From Anaspis maculata (Eukaryota; Arthropoda; Insecta; Coleoptera; Scraptiidae): a stretch of 64,000 bases of DNA. The notes under the pieces are model-generated. The model saw only the letters and a program-made list of their open reading frames with translations, ran no database searches and was not told the DNA's origin. Position numbers and translations under genes: made by a program. Location of the stretch: NCBI GenBank assembly GCA_949128115.1, contig OX421967.1:28102635-28166634 (forward strand), in the 5' to 3' direction. Of the stretch, positions 11,490 through 21,712 are shown one piece after another. Position 1 is the first letter of the stretch, and every line of letters begins with the position of its first letter.

Positions 11490-12985
11490 CGTAGTGGTAG
11501 TAGGTAGGTTCTGGGCCTTGAGGAGAAAAGAAGGTCATGTGGAGGGGATTTGAGAGGTGAAATTTGGGGAGTAGAATTTGGCGGCTTGAAATATGCGGCG
11601 GGGGGCGGGAGGAGGTTATTAGGATATAACCTCATGTTGACGTCATGCATTCTTGATTCTACACAAGGACTGCAAAAATTTTTTACTAGGATAATAATAT
11701 ACATCAGGATAATCGGTATCCAATATGAGAATAATTCTAATTTTGTGTTATGGTAAGTTGCACCCTAAGAGTTCTGCATTATGATGTTTTGAGGGCACCG
11801 ACTGACCCTGCACGGCTGGGGAGAAATTCAGCCGTAATAATTTCCAGTTAGTTATTACTTATTATATTGCAGGTCAACATTATAGACTATTCTCATTACC
11901 ACTAAGATTTCAAACTTATCATCAATAAAAATGTCAACATCAAATTCATATCGATATCTCCCATTACCAATTTGATCATCTTAAAAAATAGATATAAATC
12001 CGAACTTCTTTTTCCAACATAATTAACACATTTCTCTGAATTTCTCGAGAGACATATCAGACTTGACATAATCGTTATACACATGACGTAGATTCGTCTT
12101 GCTTGATCTTGCTTGCGAGAAAATTTGCATTATTACGTATCAAATGTTTCGAAATACAAGTACATGTTGACCTAGAAGGGATCCACAGTCCTATGACGTC
12201 CCATTAAGGAATACGCTCTAATTTTATCCTAACGATGTCATGCAACGTCGTCAAAAATCATGATGGAATCTTCAAAAGATCTAAAATGACATCAATAAAC
12301 GCAAAATGGAAGAAAGACTAGTCCCTCAATGACTCCCAACACTATACTCAGCATCTCAATTTCCGGTTGAATAAATGACTGAAAAGATGTAGGTGTGGAT
12401 TTTGGAAACGCAACCATTACGATGATAAATGGAGCCTCCACACACTGACTCGAACTGCAGAAGATCCCTCGAATAGAAGGAGGTAGTTTCCCGTGGTGAC
12501 GTTTCTTTGATTAGCACTTCATTTATTATCAAGATTTACTATTGATGACAGGTAGCAATAGTGCATGTTTCTTGAATCGCATCATGGGTGGGACTAATTT
12601 GATAAGTATTGAACGGATATTTATCAATCAAGAACTTTTTATAGCATATCCTTCAGTGATCTTCACAAACAAAATCAAAAATTCATTCGTTGTAGCCATT
12701 TTATTAAATTTTCAATTCGCTGTGATTATAATTATTATCCTAGTAAGAAACATTGCAGTCCTTGTGCAGGTATCAAGACTTGTGCCCGATATCCTAATGA
12801 ATAACCCTTCTAAGATTCCAACTCCCTAAACATCTACCCCCCTCCAATATTTTGACCCCAAAACATCCAACCCCCGAACATTTCAATCTCTCGAATATTT
12901 CACCCCTTCCCAAATTTCATCACCCCCACGGCTTCCACCTCCCCCTATGGCCCAGAACCTACCTACTTCCACTACTAACCTTTTT
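11490..12985. repeat. Inverted repeat with purine-rich arms (foldback-like)
   Basis: The left arm, about 11490-11720, begins TAGTAGGTAGGTTCTGGGCC and includes ACACAAGGACTGCAA and TTACTAGGATAATAAT. It is matched in inverse orientation by about 12720-12985. The arms are around 230-265 bp and the spacer about 1 kb. The outer part of each arm is strongly strand-biased: purines on the left, pyrimidines on the right. No transposase is visible in the spacer. Confidence 0.7.
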
Positions 12986-13106
12986 CATGTTGAGCCTGAG
13001 ACTAGCTCCTTGGAGACCTCTGATAATTTCTCGACGGTTCTCAAATTCCCCATGTCTGATCAATGACCATCACTTCGTCAAGGTAAACTAGGCAAGTTTC
13101 TCATGA

Positions 13107-13149
13107 ATTCCACACATCGATGGAATACGCTTCCATCGATGTGTGGAAT
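13107..13149. repeat. Perfect 19-bp hairpin
   Basis: ATTCCACACATCGATGGAA at 13107-13125 is followed by a 5-base loop and its exact complement at 13131-13149. The stem is long and mismatch-free, unlike the decayed hairpins nearby. Confidence 0.9.
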
Positions 13150-13358
13150 CCAATGTCTAGATTTTCTGCGTGCCCTTCTCTTCTATCCGACATACAACAT
13201 CCGAATCGCGCAACAGTGCTGTCTCTTTTAGGCAAAGGTACTTGTTGGACAAGACAAATTTTTATTACACTAATCAATTATAACCCAACAAAATGATTTG
13301 AACATTATTCATAACTGTTATATTGTTTTCGCAATACCGTAACGATAACAACAACTTT

Positions 13359-13410
13359 GCTTCCACTTTTGCGGGACTAAAGTAGAATTTTAGTCCCGCT
13401 TTTTGGAAGC
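13359..13410. repeat. Minimal hairpin with GCGGGACTAAA stem, AAAGT-core family member 4
   Basis: GCGGGACTAAA (13371-13381) pairs perfectly with 13389-13399, and the outer GCTTCCA pairs with TGGAAGC. The GGGACTAAAGT core also forms the arms of the larger element at 14450-14585. Confidence 0.65.
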
Positions 13411-13560
13411 GGGCAATAATAATATTTGACGGGATAGGGTGCCGGCATGTCAGTTTGGAATTATTAATTTTTCAAACTGACATCTAGCTTCTGAGTTTCG
13501 TTGTGGTTGTTGTACGTGGGAAAGTTCGGCTTTCAATAACGAAAGTGATCGGCTATAGCA

Positions 13561-13653
13561 ATGGATTGTTCCGATTCAGAAGATTCCTTCACTCCACCCG
13601 AGCTGGAAGAGACGGCAAAACAAGCGACGTACGAAAGCTTAGTTATTACATAG
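13561..13653 (+). pseudogene. Small acidic ORF, possible N-terminus of a recombinase-like element protein
   Basis: ATG at 13561 opens a 30-codon frame rich in Asp, Glu, Ser and Pro (MDCSDSEDSFTPPELEE), ending at TAG. The style recalls the N-terminal leader of mobile-element proteins of the tyrosine-recombinase type, from memory of family style only. A similar small frame lies on the minus strand at 14160-14246. No catalytic region is present, so the assignment is weak. Confidence 0.2.
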
Positions 13654-14159
13654 TTATTTATTGATGTTCTACATTATGTATTCTAGGTATTTGTATTCAT
13701 CTTCAATCTCGTACCTGCAATAAAAGTTTGTTTCTATGTTTTTCAATTGTGGCAAATATCTTTAATATTATTGTTATAACTTCGGCATTGCGAAAAGCAT
13801 CGTAGGTGTGCACCACGGACCAACGTTCTTCTGAATCTCTTATGGTGATCTCTTCGCCATATGAGACGGTACTTTCACCTGAACGCCCCACAAAGTCTAA
13901 ATAATACAGCAACCTAAAAAAAAGGATAATTAGGTTCTCACTAAAAAATGGGGTTTACAATAATTTCAACCGTACTTATAAATTATTTCAAACTGCGGAT
14001 CTACTTATGTATCTTGATTAGAAGGTAGTTATGTACCTATGTACATAAGTAAGGTGTACGGATGTACCGTACCAGATGTACGGTAAGTACCATCTGGAGC
14101 CTCCACCATGGATTTAGTTGTTTGTTCCCTTGTCAATCAATATTAGCGATTTCTTCGAT

Positions 14160-14246
14160 TCATAAACCAAGCGACTTCGGCTGCAGATTTTTCTTCGCTT
14201 GTAAGGCTTCGTTCAAAACTTCTTGTGGAATGGAATCTTCATACAT
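14160..14246 (-). pseudogene. Small ORF resembling the same N-terminal leader
   Basis: The minus-strand ATG at 14246 reads MYEDSIPQEVLNEALQ, then AKKNLQPKS, and stops at 14160. It is acidic, then basic, with a P-E-x-L-pattern like the ORF at 13561 but in inverse orientation. It may be the partner fragment of one broken element, or coincidence. Confidence 0.2.
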
Positions 14247-14449
14247 TTTCACTGAAAATGCCCATGTAGAAAATGTCGAACGTCAAATTTGTGTTCATTG
14301 TTTGACAACACACTTCAGTTTGCTATGGTTGCTATAGGTACCTACGTTTAGCGATTCAGCCTTCTTATTTATTGAAAGCACCAAAAACTGGAATTTCTTT
14401 TTGTAATTCCTCGGCTTCAGAAAATATTCCGGTATTGCGAAAAGTCTTG

Positions 14450-14585
14450 TATTCAACACGGGACTAAAGTTATTTTTAATCCCTTAGGGTGATTTGTTGC
14501 CCTCGGGCCCAAAGGGCCCTCGAGCAACAAACTTCACCCCCGGGATTAAAAATCCACTTTAGTCCCTTGTTGTATAAACAACTAT
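14450..14585. repeat. Short hairpin element, AAAGT-core family member 5
   Basis: The arms carry GGGACTAAAGTTATTTTTAATCCC on the left, with GGGATTAAAAATCCACTTTAGTCCC as inverse partner on the right. The apex has TTGTTGCCCTCGGGCCC opposite GGGCCCTCGAGCAACAA. It shares both arm core and apex with 3931-4083 (TTGTTGCTCGAGGGCCC), proving common descent of the two. Confidence 0.8.
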
Positions 14586-15428
14586 TCCAGTGTTCTTGAT
14601 CCACCACTTGATCCATTCAATACAAACCTGCATAGTTTGTTGACAAACCTTTCGTCGTAGGCAAGTATAGATTGACAGGTATTTCATTCTCGCCAACACA
14701 TGCGATAAGCTCTCTGGATATAAGTTTTGAATTGGCTGATGTACATACAGGTAACACCATAGGTATGTAGCTAGAGCCGGTAGGTGCAAGTATTTGAAAA
14801 GCACTCCAGTTTCAGTTATCGGAATTTGTTTGTCATCCTACACTACCCAAACTACACTCTGAGCAAAATCAATTCGATTTCAAAGCCGCTTTTCACGAAC
14901 CCACTTGAAGATTTATTACATATTACAATTTAATTTAAGCACTGATACCAATATTCGACTGTAATGAAGCCGGGTAGGTAGTATGCCGTTGAGTGGTAGG
15001 GCTTAATTGAAACTTCCGAGCCGTGGAGCCTTTGGGGCGGAACATAATGAGTTTCTATAGTTTGATAGAGAATGTCTAAATAAGCTGGCACTATACCACA
15101 TTGATTGTTTCAGAACATCTTGAGAAGTTGAAAACAAGTTAACAAAGTATCTCTGGAAGCAGGCAAGACTGGAAAAGCACATTTTGATTATTCTACCCGG
15201 TCAGTTCTTGCTTAATGGCAAAGGACTTACAATAAAAAGTTATCAGGGCTCATTGTTCATTCTGCAAATGATGCCGTTAAAATTTTAGCGGGGTTGGATA
15301 AGGAGTTTCGATCGGCGGTTCGGGTTTGCTGAATGTTGAGAACAGCTTAAAATACCATCAAATCGGGATATTTCTTTTGAAACTAACGGCTCTAAGCACT
15401 TCAAGTGTTTAAAATGTACCTACAGTAT
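14586..15428. other. No recognisable feature
   Basis: Open frames here are short. No repeat or RNA gene is supported. Confidence 0.35.
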
Positions 15429-15906
15429 ATTGGGTGGTATGATTAAAAGAAGTATTTACTTTTACTTCAAGTAAATACTTCACTCAGTAGTAAGTGCTTC
15501 GAATCCCGTAGCATTTACTTCACCTTCTACTTGAAGAAAAACTAAAGTAAGAAGTAGAAGCTTTTACTTCATACTCCACTCTATGTACTCGAGTAATAGA
15601 AGGTGATACTACAGCTTATGCTAATTTTGTGTAGTATTTACTTCGGAGTGAAGTAAATACTATAGTATTGCTGGAGTTGATCAAGAAGCTACTTCGCATT
15701 TGAAAGTCAATTCAAAAGTGGTCAAATGGCCATGTTTGTTAGTCTCGGAATAAACTGTAGAGAAGTTTGGGAAACAAGGGCGTTATGAAGGAGCGCAATA
15801 TAGAAAGTATCGGTCAGTTCTCTTAAATTTTCAACTTTTCAGCGCTGAGGAAGTAAATTGATGTTACTTGTCCAAAGCCAAGAGGAGAAATTGTGAAAAA
15901 GATGTA

Positions 15907-17814
15907 CCGGGTGGGCCATAATAAACCGGAATACTTTTTTTTGCCTATAAAATTTTTATTCCCTAACCGATTTTGACGAGAATGGTACCAACGGAAAGCC
16001 AGTAGACTAGGTCGTACACCACAAAAGTCAAAATGGCCGTCACTTCAAAATTCAAGATGGCGGAAATGTTTGAATATACACTTTCTTTTGTTTTCGTTCT
16101 TTTTGTTCAAAAGTTATGGGAACTGTAGAAACAACAACATAACCGGAAAGAATGGAGTTTTTCTCACAATTCAAGACCATTCCGAGCTTATTCGGTTCAT
16201 TCGTTCTGGAGTTATAGCGAAATTAAAAAATGCCTTTTTCACATGTTCTGACCAGAAATGATAGTTTTAAATTTTGGTTCCCTGCCTATAAAATTTTTAT
16301 TCCTTGACCGATTTTGACGGGAATGGTACCAACGGAAAGCCAATAGACTAGATCGTACACCACAAAAGTCAAAATGGCGTCACTTTAAAATTCAAAATGG
16401 CGGAATTGTTTGAATATACACCTTCTTTTGTTTTCGTTCTTTTTGTTAACAACTATGGAAACTGTGAAAACAACAACATAATCGGAAAGAATGGAGTTTT
16501 TCTCACAATTCCAGACCATTCCGAGCTTATTCGCTCCATTTGTTTTGGCGTTATAGCGAAATTAAAAAAGGCCTTCTTCACATGTTCTGACCAGAAATGA
16601 TGGATTCAAATTTTGGTTTCCTGCCTCCCAAATTTTTGTTTTTCGGGACCGATTCCACAAAAATTGGTGTCAATGGATATTGGATACCCAATAATTACCT
16701 GAATGAGTTTGATGGACAATATCATGGCGATCAAAAGAACCTGATTTTTTTCAAGGCTCTGCGCATCTTTACGAAAAGTTCGAAATCACTGGTGGACGCC
16801 AGTTAATATTAAGTTCCATTAATATTAATTTAGTATCGTAACAGTATTGTTATGGAAAAGTTATAAAACAATTTGTTCGTGTTGTATTTTATGATTTATC
16901 TTCTCAACAGATCAAGCGCTGCGTCATCTTCAGGTAAATACGGAAAAACTTGTATTTTTCAGTTTTGTCCGCCATCTTGGAGTGAATCAGGTTCTTTCGA
17001 TCGCCATGATATTGCCATCAAAGCTTATCTTAATTAAATATCCATTGACACCAATTTTTGTGGAATCGGTCCCGAAAAACAAAAATTTGGGAGGCAGGAC
17101 ACCAAAATTTAAATCCATCATTTCTGGTCAGAACATGTGAAGAAGGTCTTTTTTAATTTCGCTATAACTCCAGAACAAATGAAGCGAATAAGCTCCGAAT
17201 GGTCTTGAATTGTGAGAAAAAACTCCATTCTTTCCGATTATGTTGTTGTTTTCACAGTTTCCATAGTTTTTAAACAAAAAGAATGAAAACAAAAGAAGGT
17301 GTATATTTGAACAATTCCGCCATCTTGAATTTTGGAGTGACGGCCATTTTGACTTTTGTGGTGTACGACCAAGTCTATTGGCTTTCCGTTGGTACTATTC
17401 CCGTCAAAATCGGTCAAGGAATGAAAATTTTATAGACAGGAAACCAAAGTTTGAAACCATCATTTCTAGTCAGAACATGTGAAAAAGGCATTTTTTAATT
17501 TCGCTATAACTTCAGAACAAATGAACCGAATAAGCTTGGAATGGTCTTGAATTGTGAAAAAAACTCCATTCTTTCCGATTACGTTGTTGTTTTTACAGTT
17601 TTCATAACTTTTGAACAAAAAGAACGAAAACAAAAGAAGGTGTATATTCAAACATTTCCGCCATCTTGAATTTTGAAGTGACGGCCATTTTGACTTTTGT
17701 GGTGTACGACCTAGTCTATTGGCTTTCTGTTGGTACCATTCTCGTCAAAATCGGTCTGGGAATAAAAATTTTATAGGCAAAAAAAAGTATTCCGGTTTAT
17801 TATGGCCCACCCGG
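15907..17814. mobile_element. 1.9-kb TA-flanked foldback element with duplicated arm units
   Basis: The ends are CCGGGTGGGCCATAATAAAC and its exact inverse, each bordered by TA (15905-15906 and 17815-17816), so the target duplication is TA as in Tc1/mariner-type insertion. Each arm is about 900 bp and holds two tandem copies of a roughly 330-365-bp unit (left 15950-16260 and 16280-16610; right 17090-17415 and 17430-17770). The unit is recognisable by AAAATGGC, GATGGCGGAA and ATTTCGCTATAACTCCAGAA. The centre is near 16860. ORFs at 16070, 16397 and 17466 are the same unit translated and not genes. Confidence 0.9.
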
Positions 17815-17963
17815 TATACTTAGATTAAACAAAGACAACGTGCAGTGGATGCAGAATATGTCCATATTCTTGGGGACTCACGTCGAAAGAGGAGAGGCAG
17901 CTTCAGGCAACAAAACCAAAATGGAGATTTTCCTTAGACGTTTAGGCAATCCCGGTTTTCAAG

Positions 17964-18380
17964 TTGGCTTGGGGCAGACTTGCAGACTTTGTAGTCCAAA
18001 AAAAAGTGTTTGAAAAATTATCAAAGAGGTCGCCAATAAAATTGTTTGAAACCCACCCTTTTTGCATCGAAATTCTTATTTTTGATGTTTCCCTTCCTTT
18101 TTTGGCTGCATTATCTTTTTTGCTTTTATTGCTGGGGCCTTCCTCTTGTCCCGCAAGATTCTGCGGTCCTGCAAGAGATCACAAAGGCCATCTGCAGATC
18201 CTTATCTTCCTCGCTTTTTGCTACACCGTTTTCGCTGGCACTTTCTTTGTCTCTACTCAAACTCATACTGGACACAAAATGGATTCAAAGCCAGGATCAC
18301 GTTCAGAACGAAAGACTTCTCAGGTGACGTTAACGTTGAAATTTGTCACTGTAGTAACAACTTCTAGGCGAAGTAATTAA
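17964..18380 (+). other. 138-codon open frame inside the 3-kb transposon, unrecognised
   Basis: Located between the nested foldback and the right terminal repeat of the host element. Residues about 36-60 are strongly hydrophobic. No transposase motif is seen. It could be a decayed transposase end or chance. Confidence 0.15.
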
Positions 18381-18824
18381 TTTTCATAGAAGTATTCACT
18401 TCATGTATAGGATTATTCTTCACAAAATACTACGAAGCAAAAGCTTCTACTTGAAGTAAAAGTGAATACTTCTTTCAATCATACCACCCATTGTTCGGTT
18501 CCAGATACCTGCAATACAAGAACAGGCGCGGTTCGCGGTTCACTGGAATATTCCAGGCGGTGATTATAGAATGGCGAAGGTGCTTCGAAAGGATCGTTCC
18601 GGAAGGATTGATGTAGTGTCCAGAGCATCCAAGCTCATATAATTATCTACATTACAAGCAATACGAAATTAAGTGCAGTGCAGTCTGAAAGCAGCACAAT
18701 CAGCTTAGAAAATCGAAGTAGGCGAACCCGAAATCCGTATCAAATGGTGCAGAAGTGAAATATTTCGAAATTTTCAAATTTCAATACTACACACGTCGCC
18801 CGGAACCTACGACAATCAAAAAGC

Positions 18825-18955
18825 TGGGCCGGCCTCTTCATCATACGGGTACGACCACGGCCTTACCTCGAGTTCGACCCCGGGACACAACCGATACGTG
18901 GACCAAGTCGTCCCAGTATGATGAAGAGGCCAGTCTGGAAAAATAAAATAAAAAA
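18825..18955. repeat. SINE-like or hairpin fragment with A-rich tail
   Basis: GGCCTCTTCATCATAC near 18830-18846 has its inverse GTATGATGAAGAGGCC near 18916-18931. Between them CTCGAGTTCGACCCCGGG resembles a B-box. The 3' end is AATAAAATAAAAAAAG, like the tail of the SINE at 5172. No target duplication was found, so this may be a second SINE family or a hairpin element. Confidence 0.35.
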
Positions 18956-18981
18956 AGACTTGAACTCTTCGTACCGAGATC

Positions 18982-19890
18982 CTAGGTAGCCTTACTTCTC
19001 AACACACATATGTCGACCAAAATTCGCATAGTAAGAAGAGAAACCAGTTGTTTCGCTATGAGACGGACGCATAGCGCAAGCACCTCCTCCACCTCCAGAA
19101 AGGGTGATTCTCCCAATGTGTGAAAAAATCCCAAAAATCTATCCAGTGTACGATAGTGCCACTCCACGACGTTTGCTTGAGGGTGGTGAAAGGCAGTGTT
19201 AAAAATCTGAACTCTGTCCATTTGAGTAAAGGCCCTTAATTCGTTGAAGACGAATTGTTCACCGTTGTCGCAACACAGCGTCTGTAGTATCCTGAAAAGT
19301 GAGGAGACATCGTCTTCCAACAAGCGGACGATGTTTTCACTTAAAGTAAAACTGTTCGAAGAGGTGACAAAACGCAAATTTTGGTAAAATGATCCAGGAT
19401 GGAGACAACGTAAAAGTTTCCAGCGTGTGACTTAGGTAATGGACTGACCAAATCTACGTAAATCAACTTCCATGGGGCCGTAACATTGACTCTGCCTCTG
19501 CCACACATAAGGCCGGCTCAGGTGAATCGTGCGGCTTCTACATAAAGCCGTAGTTTTTCAATGGCCCACACAACAGCCAACAACTCTTTCTCGTTTGCAC
19601 TGTATTCAAGTTCGTTCCCATTCAGTGAACGGCTAATGGAGGAAATTACATGTCCTCCATGGTCATCATCCTGCATGAAGACAGCACCAACACTTGACTG
19701 GCTTGGCAAAGTCCGGAGAGGTCATGACTGGAACGGTGATCAGGCAGTCCTTAAGTGTCTGAAAGGCTTTCTCGTGAGCTGGAGACCACTCAAAGGGGAA
19801 CGCTTTTCGAAGCAGATGGGACATTGGAGTCACGGAGGCATTGGAGTCACATATTTGAGAGTCTTCTTCTTCGTGCAAAACTGAGGGGAT
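18982..19890 (-). pseudogene. Ty3/gypsy-type pol fragment: RT end, RNase H, integrase core
   Basis: Reading on the minus strand, three pieces occur in the order expected of Ty3/gypsy pol. First, near 19870-19690, is the end of reverse transcriptase with the connection motif (PFEWSPAHEKAFQTLK, then VMTSPDFAKPV). Second, near 19709-19518, is RNase H (VGAVFMQDDD, then SRSLNGNELEYSANEKELLA and WAIEKLR). Third, near 19377-18982, is the integrase core with CCDNGEQF and HHPQANVVEWHYRTL. Only about 140 bp separates RNase H from the integrase core, so the zinc-binding N-terminus of integrase is missing. The frame shifts between pieces and no continuous ORF remains. It is a dead copy. Confidence 0.88.
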
Positions 19891-19899
19891 TGTTTGACG

Positions 19900-20272
19900 A
19901 GTTCTTCTACTGAGTGTTCTTTTTCCGAATCCGCCACTCTCTCTCTTCTTTGACTTGACAGTTTGACATATTTTTTAGTGTTGTTTTCAATTTTTTTCAT
20001 TGTTTTTGTTCACTTTGTTAATCTTGTTCATTTTGTCCATTTTATCAGTTTCATGTTAGGTGTTTTGTGAAAAGAGACCACAAAAAGAATAATTTTGCAC
20101 TCATTTTGCTTTGAGTAAATTCCACTTTCTGTGCAATGAGCGCGTTTCATTGAACTTCACCTTCGTCCTCCTCGGGTTTCCCTCATGAACAAAAGCGGGC
20201 ACAACGAAGGGTTAAGACGATTACAGGACAAACAAATAAAATGTAGGGGGAGGGGGGCGTATCATCACAGAG
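19900..20272 (+). mobile_element. Possible LTR remnant upstream of a primer-binding-site-like motif
   Basis: The T-rich segment ends in ATCATCACA and is followed after GAG by TGGTGCCGTGACCAGGA. This is the layout of a retrotransposon LTR (ending in CA) next to a tRNA primer-binding site; GGTGCCGTGACC is a style seen in BEL/Pao elements. A matching second LTR was not found in the window, so the left border is uncertain. Confidence 0.35.
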
Positions 20273-20292
20273 TGGTGCCGTGACCAGGATTG
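20273..20292 (+). promoter_or_regulatory. Primer-binding-site-like sequence
   Basis: TGGTGCCGTGACCAGGAT follows the putative LTR end by a few bases, on the strand opposite to the gypsy pol fragment next door. It therefore belongs to a different element. Confidence 0.35.
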
Positions 20293-20640
20293 AATAAAAG
20301 AGGGGGGCGCTGTGGCGATAAACCAGGAGTGTTCCAGATTTGTTCCACCAATTCTTTTGTTTTTATCAGATTGTTCATGGGGAAAGGAAGGATTGTTCAC
20401 AGAGAGAAAAAACCAGGATTGTCCACCGACGAGGTTTTTTTTGTAGATCCCGATTGTCCAAAGGGCCAGTTTTTTTTGTAACTCAGGATTGATCTAAATG
20501 GGGAACCGTTCACAATAAGGAACCAGGGGATCAATATTTTTTTGCCTCGCAATCATAGTTGTTCAGGAGGGGAAACCTAGGGGGGGAATTTGTTTTTTCT
20601 TTGTCAAACCAGTCAGACCAAGAGTGTTCCAACAAGAGAC
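20273..20640 (+). repeat. Degenerate repeat of an ACCAGGATTGTTC-like motif
   Basis: The motif or close variants recur about eight times (AACCAGGAGTGTTCC, AAGGATTGTTCAC, ACCAGGATTGTCCACC, TCAGGATTGATC and others), mixed with T-runs. It looks like expansion of the sequence just after the primer-binding-like site. Non-coding. Confidence 0.45.
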
Positions 20641-21400
20641 CGATGATGAAAGAAAATTTTTGTTTTTTTTGTGTGAACCATTCACTACTGATTTTTATTG
20701 TGTTTCATGAATGACAACTTCAATCTTATGGACGCTTGTATCTGACATTGTAATGTTTCTCCGGGAAAGGGATTTTCCACATGACGATGGACGAAAAGAT
20801 ACTCTCAACATCCTCGAGAAAAGTCCAGAGACACGCATCGGATGATTTCTGTTGAACCAGCGAGCCTTGCTCAATCATACACGTTTCATGTTTCACGAAA
20901 CATGTTCCAAGCAACACCGGATCTGTCGCAGACACACAACATAACTGACCCGACATGCTCTTCGTCAGTCAGCCGTCAGCCACATCATCTTGCAAAACGT
21001 CATCAGTGTCATCTTGCACGATTTCGCCACCATCTTGTTCAACACCACTGCCCGACCACTGAATCAAGAAAAATGTGCTGAGACGAGAAAAAAGCAAAAC
21101 GTCGCCGCCATTTTGCTACCTGCCTGTTAAGGCAGTTTTGGCACCGAAAAAAGCACTGAAGCGTCATTATCATCTTCCCTCATGGTGGAGAAGAGTTCTG
21201 CCTGAAGTCAACATCACCATTTGCCAAAATTTTGCCTTCATCACCACCTGGTTCCACTGAAGCGTCTTGTCTGAAGCAGAAATCAATCGTTGCCTACACG
21301 AATTCCAGTTGTCAACAGGATGTTCGAATTCTGTGGTCACCAATGCAATTTAGGGGCGCCCCTCTCTTGTCTGGTTTCAAAAAAGTTGTTTGTCTAATGC
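20641..21400. other. No recognisable feature
   Basis: Several short overlapping frames on both strands, none with a family signature. Possibly the internal part of the LTR element suggested upstream. Confidence 0.3.
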
Positions 21401-21712
21401 ACAGGGAGCTGGTGCCTCAAAACTTACGTCATGAAGTACATGATTTCAACCCTGTAGGTCTAATGTGCGTTGACAGGGTTGTTGAAAATTTCTTTGTCTT
21501 ACATGTCAGACCGGGGGCTTTAGGCTGGTATAGGCTTGTCAATTTTCGAAAAATGTCAGAGATTTATGTCATGAGATACATGAATGAAACCAACGGACTT
21601 TTGTGTGGGAACATCCCCTAAATCAAAAATCGGGTCATAAGACAAAAATTTTGGGGGCTCTTGGTCCACAAGACAAGTTTAAAATTTTCAAAAAAGGCCA
21701 AAATTTACCTCC

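Larger units (their letters stand above)
15432..18489. mobile_element. 3.06-kb DNA transposon with subterminal hairpins, host of a nested foldback
   Basis: The terminal inverted repeats start GGGTGGTATGATTRAAAGAAG at 15432 and end with the inverse at 18489, about 40 bp each. They are flanked by ATT on both sides (15429-15431 and 18490-18492), a possible 3-bp target duplication. The left 230 bp is full of AAGTATTTACTTC and AAGTAAATACTTC palindromes, the kind of subterminal repeat that binds transposase in hAT-like elements. Interior frames (17964-18380, plus) are hydrophobic and unrecognised. A 1.9-kb foldback sits inside at 15907-17814. The superfamily is not established. Confidence 0.7.

Noticed and set aside
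16070..17651. Three similar 61-67-codon frames as a small gene family
   Set aside because: All are translations of the arm unit of the TA-flanked foldback at 15907-17814.
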